The position numbers and the translations under genes are program-made. From Candidatus Arcticimaribacter sp. (GTDB lineage: Bacteria > Bacteroidota > Bacteroidia > Flavobacteriales > Flavobacteriaceae): DNA of 31,266 nucleotides. The notes beneath the pieces were generated by a model that was not told where the DNA came from, ran no database searches, and saw only the letters and a list, made by a program, of their open reading frames with translations. This document shows, in pieces, positions 14,075-23,239 of the stretch (position 1 is the stretch's first letter; every line of letters starts with the position of its first letter). The DNA is taken from positions 13,104-44,369 of the forward strand of contig WTJP01000072.1 in NCBI GenBank assembly GCA_011526275.1. Direction: 5' to 3'.

Positions 14075-16276
14075 ATGCTAGTCGATGAAGAAATAGAAAA
14101 CAAGGAAATTGCGAAGCAGTATAAAGAATTACTGCGCATTAGTTATTTACAGTTGACCAATGAGGACAAAAAACTAATCCGATTGGCTTTCAATACTGCT
14201 GTAGATGCGCATAAAAATCAACGGCGTAAATCTGGAGAAGCTTATATTTTCCATCCCATTGCCGTTGCAAAAATTGTCGCTTCAGAAATTGGTCTCGACG
14301 CTACTTCTATCGCCGCAGCACTTTTGCACGATACGGTGGAAGATACCGAATACACCCTCAACGATATCGAACGTCTTTTTGGAAATACCGTGGCAAAAAT
14401 TGTACACGGACTCACCAAAATTTCTCACCTCAAAAAAGACACGGACATCTCGCTACAAGCCGAGAACTTCCGGAAAATGCTTTTGACCCTCAATGATGAT
14501 ATTCGGGTAATCATCATCAAAATAGCCGACCGTTTGCACAACATGCAAACCATGGACGCCATGCCCGAATACAAACAGGTTAAAATTGCATCGGAAACCC
14601 TGTACATTTATGCTCCCCTTGCCCACCGTATTGGGATGTATAACATTAAAACGGAACTCGAAGATTTAAGCTTAAAATACACCGAACCACACCGTTTCGA
14701 TGACATTAAAAGTAAAATTGAAGAAAGTCAAGAAGAGCAAAACAAATACATTAAATCCTTCTCGAACTTCTTAAAAGATTCGCTCGACAAAGAAAAACTC
14801 GACTATTTTATTAAGGGTCGCAGCAAATCGATTTTTTCAATTCACAAGAAAATGCAACGGCAAAACATCAGCTATGAGCAGGTGTTTGACAAGTTTGCTA
14901 TCCGCATTGTATATAAATCCTCACCCAAGGATGAGAAGTTTTTAGCGTGGAAAATCTACTCCATTGTAACCGATCATTTCACCCCCAACCCTACCCGTTT
15001 ACGGGATTGGATCTCTTCTTCAAAATCCAACGGCTATGAGTCCCTCCACATTACAGTCATGGGACCCAACAACAAATGGGTGGAAGTGCAAATCCGTTCG
15101 GAACGCATGCATGAGATTGCAGAAAAAGGATACGCCGCACACTACCGCTATAAACAGGGAGAAGAAAAAGAAAGCGGGATTGATGTATGGCTCAACCGTC
15201 TTCAAGAGGTTTTAGAGTCTAAAGATTCCAATGCAGTAGATTTTGTGGAGAACTTTAAACTCAATCTTTACGCAGAAGAAATCTTTGTCTTTACCCCACA
15301 AGGGGACTTAAAATCACTACCACAAGGTGCCTCAGCCTTAGACTTTGCCTATTCGATTCACACGGAGATTGGCAGTAAAACCCGCGGGGCGCGAGTAAAT
15401 GGAAAATTAGTTCCCCTATCGCGCACCTTAAAAAGCGGTGATTTGGTAGAAATCATTACTTCAGCCACGTCAAAGCCCACAGCCAACTGGCTCGATTATG
15501 TGATCACCTCTCGAGCGCGGAACAATATCAAATCGGCCTTAAACGAGGAGAAAAAGAAATTGGCCGAAGAAGGGAAAGAAATACTACGTCGAAAGTTGAA
15601 GCATTTACGCATCAACATGAACGACAAGTCCATTCGACAATTGGTGATCTTCTTCAAAGTCAATTCAAGTTTAGATTTGTTTTACCGTGTAGGCTTGGGA
15701 ACTATTGACAACCGCAGACTCAAAGAGTTCGCCACCACCTACAACAATACGTTCTTAAATTTCTTCAAGAAACGCTTACGCAGTTCGACACCAAAAGTTC
15801 CAAAGGAAAGCGATGAATTCGTTTCGCGCTATGATAAGTTAGTTTTTGGAAAAGAACGCGAAGAGCTGCCTTACAAACTTTCCCCTTGCTGTCATCCCAT
15901 TGCGGGAGATAAAGTCTTTGGCTTTGTTACTATTAATGAAGGGATAAAAGTACACAAGCACAACTGTTCCAACGCCGTAGCCATGCAGTCTAATTTTGCC
16001 TATCGCATTGTTCCTGCGTGGTGGATTGATTCGACAGAACAAGAATTTACTGCAGAATTGGAATTGAGCGGTATCGATCAAAAAGGTTTAGTGAACCAAG
16101 TCACACGGGTCATCTCGAATAACCTCAACATCGATATCAAAAAAATCAACTTTCACACCGAGGAAGAACTGTTCAAAGGGATTATCACTATGCGCGTAAA
16201 CAATAAAGGAACACTCAAAAAACTCAAGCAACAGTTGTTAAAAATCAACGGGATCGAGAAGGTGAGCCGCCATTAA
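14075..16276 (+). CDS. Rel/SpoT-type (p)ppGpp synthetase/hydrolase
   Basis: This 733-aa long RSH enzyme makes and degrades the alarmone (p)ppGpp. Domains in order: HD hydrolase (about 40-200) with H60, H85-D86 in ALLHDTVEDT and D152 in IADRLHNM; synthetase (about 240-360) with RLRDWISSSKSNGYESLHITV and EVQIRSERMHEIAEKGYAAHY; TGS (about 395-455) starting IFVFTPQGDLKSLPQGASALDFAYSIHTEIG; and a C-terminal ACT domain (about 660-733). The HD residues are intact, so it should be bifunctional, which fits the single-RSH pattern of most Bacteroidota. It precedes fur and purA; GTP/ppGpp inhibit or use the same nucleotide pools as PurA, so the arrangement is sensible. No perfect promoter box is seen in the 45-nt gap before it. 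Confidence 0.96.
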   Translation: MLVDEEIENKEIAKQYKELLRISYLQLTNEDKKLIRLAFNTAVDAHKNQRRKSGEAYIFHPIAVAKIVASEIGLDATSIAAALLHDTVEDTEYTLNDIERLFGNTVAKIVHGLTKISHLKKDTDISLQAENFRKMLLTLNDDIRVIIIKIADRLHNMQTMDAMPEYKQVKIASETLYIYAPLAHRIGMYNIKTELEDLSLKYTEPHRFDDIKSKIEESQEEQNKYIKSFSNFLKDSLDKEKLDYFIKGRSKSIFSIHKKMQRQNISYEQVFDKFAIRIVYKSSPKDEKFLAWKIYSIVTDHFTPNPTRLRDWISSSKSNGYESLHITVMGPNNKWVEVQIRSERMHEIAEKGYAAHYRYKQGEEKESGIDVWLNRLQEVLESKDSNAVDFVENFKLNLYAEEIFVFTPQGDLKSLPQGASALDFAYSIHTEIGSKTRGARVNGKLVPLSRTLKSGDLVEIITSATSKPTANWLDYVITSRARNNIKSALNEEKKKLAEEGKEILRRKLKHLRINMNDKSIRQLVIFFKVNSSLDLFYRVGLGTIDNRRLKEFATTYNNTFLNFFKKRLRSSTPKVPKESDEFVSRYDKLVFGKEREELPYKLSPCCHPIAGDKVFGFVTINEGIKVHKHNCSNAVAMQSNFAYRIVPAWWIDSTEQEFTAELELSGIDQKGLVNQVTRVISNNLNIDIKKINFHTEEELFKGIITMRVNNKGTLKKLKQQLLKINGIEKVSRH

Positions 16277-16303
16277 GAAAAGAAACACTACTTTTACTCT
16301 AGA

Positions 16304-16310
16304 TACTTTG
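16304..16310 (+). promoter_or_regulatory. Candidate -7 box (TAnTTTG variant) before the Fur gene
   Basis: TACTTTG ends only 4 nt before the ATG at 16315. If used, the start site would lie at or within the start codon, giving a leaderless fur-purA transcript independent of rsh. It is one base shorter than the TAnnTTTG consensus. Confidence 0.3.
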
Positions 16311-16314
16311 GAAT

Positions 16315-16755
16315 ATGGCTGAAGAAAAAGACCAACAGGAGATTGTAAAGAACGTTTTCATTGGCTTTCTAGATCAACACAAACATAGAAAGACCCCAGA
16401 ACGATTTGCCATTCTACACGAAATCTATGAGCATAACGATCATTTTGATATTGAGTCCCTTTACATCAAAATGAAAAATAAAAACTATCGGGTGAGTCGA
16501 GCTACCCTCTACAACACAGTAGATCTACTCCTCGAATCGGGCTTAATTCGCAAACACCAATTTGGAGCACAGGCCCAATATGAGAAGTCTTTTTTCGACA
16601 AACAGCACGACCACATCATTTTAACCGACACTGGGGAGGTGAAAGAATTTTGCGATCCGCGCATTCAGTCCATAAAAAAAACCATAGAAGAGGTGTTTAA
16701 TGTTGATATTCACCACCATTCTTTATACTTTTACGGCACGAAAAAAGAATCATAA
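16315..16755 (+). CDS. Fur-family transcriptional regulator without CxxC zinc motifs
   Basis: The 146-aa protein has the Fur winged helix (TPERFAILHEIYEHNDHFDIESLY and RVSRATLYNTVDLLLESGLI, about residues 27-78) and the metal-binding HDHI motif (H98, H100) followed by EVKEFCDPRI (108-117). In typical Fur, PerR or Zur proteins a structural zinc is held by two CxxC pairs; here the first reads LTDTG (103-107) and the C-terminus (HHHSLYFYGTKKES) has no Cys pair. H133-H135 may contribute to metal binding instead. The target metal or signal cannot be assigned. It lies 38 nt after rsh and 14 nt before purA, an arrangement I associate with flavobacteria, so it may respond to general growth state rather than iron alone. 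Confidence 0.9.
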   Translation: MAEEKDQQEIVKNVFIGFLDQHKHRKTPERFAILHEIYEHNDHFDIESLYIKMKNKNYRVSRATLYNTVDLLLESGLIRKHQFGAQAQYEKSFFDKQHDHIILTDTGEVKEFCDPRIQSIKKTIEEVFNVDIHHHSLYFYGTKKES

Positions 16756-16769
16756 ACACCCACCATTCT

Positions 16770-18041
16770 ATGTCGGTTGATTTACTTCTAGGTCTCCAAT
16801 GGGGAGACGAAGGAAAAGGAAAAATTGTTGATGTCCTCACCAAGGATTATGACATCATCGCTCGCTTTCAAGGCGGTCCAAACGCAGGTCACACGCTAAA
16901 ATTCGACGGAATTTCGCATGTATTACATACCATTCCTTCTGGAATATTTCACCCTACTGCGCTCAACTTGATTGGTAACGGGGTAGTTATTGATCCTGTT
17001 ATTTTTAAAGGAGAATTAGATAAACTGGCTGATTTCAATATTGATTTTGCCAAGAAACTTTATGTTTCAAAAAAAGCGCATTTGATTTTACCCACCCACC
17101 GTTTGCTCGACGCAGCATCAGAAGCGGCTAAAGGAAAAGCTAAAATTGGCTCTACTTTAAAGGGAATTGGTCCTACTTATATGGACAAAACGGGTCGTAA
17201 CGGAATCCGTGTTGGTGATATTTTACTCGACGATTGGAAGACACGCTACAATACCCTTCGCGACAAGCATTTAAAAATGTTAGCCAATTACGACAGCAGT
17301 GTTGAATATGATCTTACCGATTTGGAAGCTACTTTCTTCGAAAGCTTAGAAACATTAAAGTCACTTCCATTAATCGACAGTGAACACTTTTTGCATACGG
17401 CTCAAAAAGAAAACAAAAAGATTTTGGCTGAAGGAGCGCAAGGTTCTCTATTGGACATTGATTTTGGAACTTATCCCTTTGTTACTTCTTCTACTACCAC
17501 AGCCGCTGGTGCTTGTACCGGTCTTGGTATTGCTCCCAATGCTGTAGGCGATGTATTTGGTATTTTTAAAGCCTACACTACCCGCGTGGGAAGCGGACCT
17601 TTCCCCACCGAATTGTTTGACGAAGTTGGTGAAACCATGGGGCGTGTTGGACACGAATTTGGAGCAACCACAGGAAGAGCAAGACGCTGCGGATGGATTG
17701 ATCTCGTAGCACTCAAATATGCTATTCGCGTGAATGGAGTAACCCAATTGATGATGATGAAAGGCGATGTCCTTTCAGGTTTCCCCACCATTAAAGTGTG
17801 TACTCACTACAAAACCAAAGAAGGAAACATTGAACACTTCCCTTTCTCTATTGAACCCGAAAATGTAACCCCCGAATACATTGAATTAGCGGGTTGGAAA
17901 GAAGATCTCACCCAGATGAGCAAGGAAGAAGAATTCCCTGCAGAATTCAACGCTTATATCGAATTCTTGGAAAAAGAATTGGAAACCCCCATCAAAATTG
18001 TCTCGGTAGGGCCCGACAGAAAACAGACCATCTTTAGATAA
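16770..18041 (+). CDS. purA: Adenylosuccinate synthetase
   Basis: PurA joins IMP and aspartate with GTP to give adenylosuccinate, the first committed step to AMP. The 423-aa length is usual. The GTP/phosphate loop WGDEGKGK (11-18) with catalytic D13, the GGPNAGHT motif (35-42) with H41, STLKGIGPTYMDKTGRNGIR and TTTGRARRCGWIDLVALKYA are all intact, with a normal C-terminus ending VSVGPDRKQTIF. It sits between the Fur gene and the OstA-like gene with short gaps (14 nt on each side) and is likely co-transcribed with fur. Confidence 0.98.
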   Translation: MSVDLLLGLQWGDEGKGKIVDVLTKDYDIIARFQGGPNAGHTLKFDGISHVLHTIPSGIFHPTALNLIGNGVVIDPVIFKGELDKLADFNIDFAKKLYVSKKAHLILPTHRLLDAASEAAKGKAKIGSTLKGIGPTYMDKTGRNGIRVGDILLDDWKTRYNTLRDKHLKMLANYDSSVEYDLTDLEATFFESLETLKSLPLIDSEHFLHTAQKENKKILAEGAQGSLLDIDFGTYPFVTSSTTTAAGACTGLGIAPNAVGDVFGIFKAYTTRVGSGPFPTELFDEVGETMGRVGHEFGATTGRARRCGWIDLVALKYAIRVNGVTQLMMMKGDVLSGFPTIKVCTHYKTKEGNIEHFPFSIEPENVTPEYIELAGWKEDLTQMSKEEEFPAEFNAYIEFLEKELETPIKIVSVGPDRKQTIFR

Positions 18042-18054
18042 AGTACTTCAAGTT

Positions 18055-19641
18055 GTGAAAAGAGTACCTTCACTTTTTGTCCTGCTGCTCCTCTTGTTAA
18101 GCGGAAGCCAGCTTATGGGACAAGAAAAGCGGGTCATCACCATTCAACAAGCCGGTTCTTTTGGGAAAGACGAAGCGAATTTCCCCGGAGCCAATATCCT
18201 CCTCAAAAAAGACAATATTCGGGTGAAGCTCTTTCATCAAGGCGCCTTAATTGAATCAGACAAGTCCTTCTTTTATTCCAAAAAAAATGCGTTTAAAGCT
18301 GAAGGAGAGGTGATATTCACCCAAGGGGACAGCATTCGCATGACCAGTGCATACATGGAATATGACGGGGAAACGGGAAAAGCCAAAGCATGGGGAGATG
18401 TCTTTTTAGAACAACCCGACATGACCCTAGAAACCGATACCCTTTTCTTGGATCGTTTTGATGATTTGGCCTACTATGAAACCCCCGGAACGATAGTCGA
18501 TAGCGCCAGCGTGTTAAAAAGTAATCGCGGACGCTATTATATGAAAGAAAAGAAATACCGTTTTCTCTCTAATGTTCGCATCAACAATCCTGAATATCAG
18601 GTCACTTCCAGTCAACTCGATTATTTTACCGAGTCGAATAAAGCGTACTTGTATGGACCGACTAAAATCATTGGGGAAGACTATGACATCTATTGCGAAA
18701 AAGGCTTCTATGACACCCAAAATCAAAGGGGGTATTTCAACCGAAATGCTGAGATTCTATACAACAATAAAATCATAAATGGGGATAGCCTTTATTTCGA
18801 AAACAGTAGGAATTACGCAGCTGCGACCCAAAAGGTTGAGATAACCGACACCATTAACAATTCCATCATTCGCGGGAATTACGCTGAGATTTTTAAAGAA
18901 AAAGATTCGGCTATTATCACAAAACGAGCGGTGGCCATCAACATCATTGAAAACGATTCCCTTTACATACACGCCGATACACTTGTTGGAACCGGTCCAT
19001 CGGAGGCGCGTATTTTGAGAGGCTATTACGGGGTTAAAATCTTAAAAAGAGACCTTAGAGGAAAATCAGACTCGCTTTACCTAGACGAAACCATCGGACG
19101 GATTGAATTACTCAAACGCCCCTTAAGTAGAAAAGAGGAGCAAGTTTTGTCGAATGATGACAAGAATAGACGCAATCCCGTGATGTGGTTCAACGAAAGT
19201 CAAATGAGCGGCGAGGTCATCTACATGAAAACCGATTTTGCCACCAAGAAACTAGACTCTCTCTTCATCTTCGGGAATGCCTTTATTATTGAAAAAGACA
19301 GTTTAAGCGACAATGGCTACAACCAAATTGTGGGAACCGAACTCTACGGTGACTTCCTCGACGGGGCTTTGAACGAACTCGATGTAATTAAAAACACCCA
19401 AGTACTCTATTATTTGTACTCCGACACTGGAGAATTGGTGGGCATTGATAAAACCATTTGCAGTGCTTTAAACATCACGTTTAAGGAGAACGAGATCGAA
19501 GACATTTCATTCTATGTTAGTCCCGAAGGCGATGTGTTTCCCGACAAAGAACTCGATCCCAACCTGCGAAAGCTGGAAGGCTTTTTATGGCGGGAAGAAG
19601 AACGCCCCAAAACATTGGAAGACCTGTTTAAAAAAGATTAA
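18055..19641 (+). CDS. OstA-like (LptA-related) secreted protein
   Basis: The 528-aa product is translated from a GTG at 18055; the next in-frame ATG (residue 21) would remove the signal peptide (KRVPSLFVLLLLLLSG, cut near residue 22). The rest is a long series of short beta repeats of the OstA/LptA type, for example FFYSKKNAFKAEGEVIF, YMEYDGETGKAKAWGDVFL and LDYFTESNKAYLYGPTKI, which stack into a beta-jellyroll groove. Members of the OstA/LptA/LptD families carry lipopolysaccharide across the periplasm. This protein is larger than LptA (about 180 aa), smaller than LptD and lacks an obvious beta-barrel, so an LPS-bridge role is inference. The aminotransferase gene follows 9 nt later. Confidence 0.85.
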   Translation: MKRVPSLFVLLLLLLSGSQLMGQEKRVITIQQAGSFGKDEANFPGANILLKKDNIRVKLFHQGALIESDKSFFYSKKNAFKAEGEVIFTQGDSIRMTSAYMEYDGETGKAKAWGDVFLEQPDMTLETDTLFLDRFDDLAYYETPGTIVDSASVLKSNRGRYYMKEKKYRFLSNVRINNPEYQVTSSQLDYFTESNKAYLYGPTKIIGEDYDIYCEKGFYDTQNQRGYFNRNAEILYNNKIINGDSLYFENSRNYAAATQKVEITDTINNSIIRGNYAEIFKEKDSAIITKRAVAINIIENDSLYIHADTLVGTGPSEARILRGYYGVKILKRDLRGKSDSLYLDETIGRIELLKRPLSRKEEQVLSNDDKNRRNPVMWFNESQMSGEVIYMKTDFATKKLDSLFIFGNAFIIEKDSLSDNGYNQIVGTELYGDFLDGALNELDVIKNTQVLYYLYSDTGELVGIDKTICSALNITFKENEIEDISFYVSPEGDVFPDKELDPNLRKLEGFLWREEERPKTLEDLFKKD

Positions 19642-19650
19642 ATAAGGCCA

Positions 19651-20844
19651 ATGCTACTCGACGATTTCCTTCGCTTTCAAGCAAAAACCACCCCACAACC
19701 TCTCGGGATGGTGGTGAAACGCGCCAAGGGGTCCTACATTATCGACGATAAAGGAAAGAAGTACTTGGATTTTGTTGCTGGAGTATCTGCCTGCAGTTTA
19801 GGCCACCGACATCCAGCTGTTATCCGCGCCATTAAACGCCAGCTCAAACGCTATCTGCATGTGATGGTCTATGGAGAATATGCCCAAGAAGCTGCGGTAG
19901 AACTGTGCAAACTGCTGGCCAGTCAATTGCCAACCTCCTTAGAAGTAACCTATTTGACCAATTCGGGTACCGAAGCCATTGAGGGTGCGATGAAATTGGC
20001 CAAACGCGCTACAGGTCGTGAAGAATTTATTGCAGCACATCAAGCCTACCACGGCAGCACACAAGGTGCACTGAGTCTGCTGGGGGTAGAAGCACAAAAA
20101 AAAGGCTACACTCCCCTGCTTCCTAAAGTGAATTTTATCCAATTTAATGCGAAAGAAGAGCTGGATAAAATCACCACCAAAACCGCTGCGGTGGTCTTAG
20201 AAACCATCCAAGGGGGTGCTGGATTTATTGTACCAGAAAGCGGCTACCTCAAAGCGGTAAAAGCACGTTGTGAGGCCGTAGGAGCGCTTTTAATACTGGA
20301 CGAAATTCAACCGGGAATTGGCCGCACAGGGCGTCTTTTCGCCTATGAAAACGAGGGCATTACGCCGGATATTTTGGTCATCGGAAAAGGATTAGGAGGC
20401 GGTCTGCCCATAGGTGCCTTTTGCAGTTCAAAAGAATTGATGGAAAAATTGACCCACAGCCCAGCCTTAGGTCACATTACCACTTTTGGTGGAAATCCGG
20501 TAATCGCTGCTGCAGCACATGCCACACTTTCTACGGTACTGAAGAAAAGACTCATGGACCAAATCCCGGAAAAAGAAGCCTTGTTTCGGCGTTTACTGGT
20601 TCACCCGAAAATTGCGGAAATCCGCGGTCGCGGACTCATGTTAGCGCCTATGCTAGCCCCAGAGGTCGATCTTGGAAAAGTAGTGAGCCGCTGTCAAGAA
20701 AAAGGACTCATCCTTTTCTTCCTACTTTGGGAGAAACGCGCTCTTCGCATCTCTCCCCCACTCACCATTAGCCTCCGTGAAATAAAGAAAGGTTGTGGCA
20801 TCATCCTTGATGTACTCAATGAGGACAATAACAGTGTTGATTAA
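19651..20844 (+). CDS. Class III PLP-dependent aminotransferase
   Basis: The 397-aa protein is a fold-type I aminotransferase of the acetylornithine/ornithine/4-aminobutyrate group. Visible are the N-terminal DDKGKKYLDFVAGVS, the phosphate-binding NSGTEAIEGAMKLA (109-122), LDEIQPGIGRTG with PLP-binding D217, and the Schiff-base lysine K246 in IGKGLGGGLPIGAF. It is close in form to ArgD-like enzymes, but no arginine or lysine gene is adjacent, so its amino donor and acceptor are open; databases often call this flavobacterial gene 'aspartate aminotransferase family protein', which should not be read as aspartate specificity. The OstA-like gene is 9 nt upstream, suggesting the same operon. Confidence 0.93.
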   Translation: MLLDDFLRFQAKTTPQPLGMVVKRAKGSYIIDDKGKKYLDFVAGVSACSLGHRHPAVIRAIKRQLKRYLHVMVYGEYAQEAAVELCKLLASQLPTSLEVTYLTNSGTEAIEGAMKLAKRATGREEFIAAHQAYHGSTQGALSLLGVEAQKKGYTPLLPKVNFIQFNAKEELDKITTKTAAVVLETIQGGAGFIVPESGYLKAVKARCEAVGALLILDEIQPGIGRTGRLFAYENEGITPDILVIGKGLGGGLPIGAFCSSKELMEKLTHSPALGHITTFGGNPVIAAAAHATLSTVLKKRLMDQIPEKEALFRRLLVHPKIAEIRGRGLMLAPMLAPEVDLGKVVSRCQEKGLILFFLLWEKRALRISPPLTISLREIKKGCGIILDVLNEDNNSVD

Positions 20845-20924
20845 TTTGTTAAAAACAATAGGCGGACTCCTTTCGCTTTCAACCCCTTAGTCCCTAAATT
20901 TATTTAAAACAACACGCACTGTCT

Positions 20925-22301
20925 ATGTACCGTGAATTTTCGCAAAATGCCGATGCCGCTGTAACGCGTTTCGAACAAATGCTCAAGAGTAATCAAGTTT
21001 ACTTTTTTGACGCAGTTGAGTTTGAAACCATCATACAGTACTACATCGACATGGGCGAAATCAACTTGGCCAAAAAGGCCTTGGACATGGCCATCAACCA
21101 ACACCCGTTTCATTCTGACTTGCTTCTACTCCAATCGGAAGTAATGATTTTTGACGGGGAAATGGAAGAAGCCATGCTGTTGTTGGACACCATTGAAGAG
21201 ATGGAACCCAGTAATGAGGAAATCTACATTCAAAAGGCCACCATTCATTCCAAACAAAGAAACCACAAAGCTGCCATAGCTTATTTATTTAAGGCACTTG
21301 ATTTTGCAGAAGATCAATGCGAGGTGTGGTGTTTACTGGCTATGGAGTATATGGTCTTGGAAAATTATACCGAAGCAAAAAATTATTTCCGCCGCTGCAT
21401 TGAAGAAGACCCCGATGACTTTCAAGTCCTCTACAATCTTCTTTTTTGCTTGGAATACCTCAAAGCGCATGAGGAAGCGATTGAAATTTTAAATAACCTG
21501 CTGGAGAAAAACCCCTACAACGAAATTGCATGGTTGGAAGTGGGAAAACAATACCTGCAACTCAACAAAAAAGAAGAAGCCCTCGGTGCTTTTGATTTTG
21601 CCATCATCAGTGAAGACACGTTCACTGGAGCTTATATTGAAAAGGCAAAACTCTTGGAATCGCTTGGGCAAATCAATACGGCCATCGAACAATATGAATG
21701 TGCCTTAAAGTTGGAAGATCCGTCCTCCTATTTACTCGTGCGAATTGCTCACTGCCATGAAGCATTAGGCAATGAACAATTGGCTGTTCAGTTCTTTAAA
21801 CAAGGCATCAATCACGATCCTTCCTATGAGAAAGCATGGACAGGGATTATCGACTTTTACTTGAATCGAGGGGATAATGAAAAAGCGCACTACTACTGTG
21901 AAAAGGCGCTACAAATCAATGAAAACTATCTCGCTTATTGGAAGCGAAGCGCCCTGCTCAACAAAGCCTTAGGGCGTTATGCCGAAGCTGAAATCGCTTT
22001 TCAAAATACCATTGAACTAGGGAACTATGAACTTGCTGTGTGGATGGAATGGATCGACACCTTGATTTTCTTAAACGAGTGGGAAAAAGCCAGTTCGGTG
22101 GGGCAACAAGCTAAAGAATTTTATCCCGAACAAGTGGAACTTGATTTCCGTTTGGCCGGCTGTTTTCAACAATTAGGGAAAAGCATTGAGATGGAGTACT
22201 ACCTTCAAAACATTGGACAAGAAGGCAATACCATCGAAGAAGAAGTACTTCAATTATTCCCGCTACTGGCTAAACAAATCCAATCAACGGTTAGGCCTTA
22301 A
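20925..22301 (+). CDS. Tetratricopeptide-repeat protein
   Basis: The 458-aa protein has no signal peptide or membrane helix and is made almost wholly of helix-turn-helix TPR units; clear examples start near NLAKKALDMAINQHP, HKAAIAYLFKALDFAEDQ, YTEAKNYFRRCIEEDPDD and KEEALGAFDFAIISED, giving roughly ten to twelve repeats. TPR arrays are protein-protein scaffolds, and no partner can be named. The 80-nt gap upstream holds an imperfect -7 box (TAAATTTA, 20895-20902), so a new transcription unit probably begins here and continues through the DUF368 pair, since the gap to the next gene is only 11 nt. A cytoplasmic scaffold is the best call. Confidence 0.88.
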   Translation: MYREFSQNADAAVTRFEQMLKSNQVYFFDAVEFETIIQYYIDMGEINLAKKALDMAINQHPFHSDLLLLQSEVMIFDGEMEEAMLLLDTIEEMEPSNEEIYIQKATIHSKQRNHKAAIAYLFKALDFAEDQCEVWCLLAMEYMVLENYTEAKNYFRRCIEEDPDDFQVLYNLLFCLEYLKAHEEAIEILNNLLEKNPYNEIAWLEVGKQYLQLNKKEEALGAFDFAIISEDTFTGAYIEKAKLLESLGQINTAIEQYECALKLEDPSSYLLVRIAHCHEALGNEQLAVQFFKQGINHDPSYEKAWTGIIDFYLNRGDNEKAHYYCEKALQINENYLAYWKRSALLNKALGRYAEAEIAFQNTIELGNYELAVWMEWIDTLIFLNEWEKASSVGQQAKEFYPEQVELDFRLAGCFQQLGKSIEMEYYLQNIGQEGNTIEEEVLQLFPLLAKQIQSTVRP

Positions 22302-22312
22302 GCCCAAATACT

Positions 22313-23239
22313 ATGCGAAAACATTTACTCCTTTATCTTAAAGGGCTGCTCATGGGGGCTGCCGATATCGTTCCTGGAGTTTCTGGTGGAACCATGGCAT
22401 TGATTACCGGTATTTACAGCGAGCTCATTGGCAGCATCGACAACCTTCGGCTAGCACAATTGCAATTGGTCCAAAAAGGAGAATGGAAAGCCTTTTGGAA
22501 AGACGTTAACGGTCCCTTTTTACTGCCGTTAGCCTTGGGAATCATCAGTGGAATTCTTTTCCTCTCCGGGGGAATCACCTACCTCTTGGAACATCAACCC
22601 ATTTTGCTGTGGTCCTTTTTCTTTGGTCTTATTTTGGCGAGTATCTTTATTCTCTTCAATCAACTGCAGGAAAAAACCTGGCTTCATTTTCTCTTTTTAG
22701 CCATTGGCTTTGTTGTTGCTTTTGGAATTACCATGCTCTCCCCTGCCGCGGCTTCTAACAACCTTGCTTATTTGTTTTTTTCGAGCATGATTGCCATCAT
22801 CGCAATGATACTGCCGGGGATATCGGGAGCTTTTATCTTTATTCTTCTCGGGGTTTATGAAGAAGTACTTCAAACCGTTAAGGGAAGTATTGCTGTGCTT
22901 TTAGATTTCAATTGGGCCGAGTTTCAAGCTGTTTACACCAAGGTGATTATAATCGCACTGGGAATCCTTACAGGCTTGAAAGTCTTTTCCAAATTACTCA
23001 CCTGGTTGTTCAATCATAAACGCGAAGTGACGCTTAGTGTTCTCATAGGGTTTATGATGGGTGCCTTACCTAAAATTTGGCCGTGGAAAACCGCTATTGG
23101 TACTGGAGAAGAAATAACATGGATCAATACCAATCCGTTGACCTTGGGTGCCGATGCACAAATTCTTCCTGCCCTTAGCCTTTTACTTATCGGAGCATTG
23201 AGCATGATTTTGATCGAGCGTTATGCCCCAAAAAAATAG
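22313..23239 (+). CDS. DUF368 membrane transporter, PopT family (first paralogue)
   Basis: This 308-aa protein has about eight hydrophobic helices and the DUF368 signature twice, as expected for an inverted-repeat fold: GAADIVPGVSGGTMA at 15-29 and LPGISGAF at 167-174. DUF368 proteins (PopT) are one of two broadly conserved families, with DedA, implicated in returning undecaprenyl phosphate across the cytoplasmic membrane for envelope polymer synthesis. D18 in the first motif is retained. It is followed by a second DUF368 gene that overlaps it by 17 nt, so the two are co-translated. Specific substrate is inferred from the family, not from this sequence. Confidence 0.88.
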   Translation: MRKHLLLYLKGLLMGAADIVPGVSGGTMALITGIYSELIGSIDNLRLAQLQLVQKGEWKAFWKDVNGPFLLPLALGIISGILFLSGGITYLLEHQPILLWSFFFGLILASIFILFNQLQEKTWLHFLFLAIGFVVAFGITMLSPAAASNNLAYLFFSSMIAIIAMILPGISGAFIFILLGVYEEVLQTVKGSIAVLLDFNWAEFQAVYTKVIIIALGILTGLKVFSKLLTWLFNHKREVTLSVLIGFMMGALPKIWPWKTAIGTGEEITWINTNPLTLGADAQILPALSLLLIGALSMILIERYAPKK

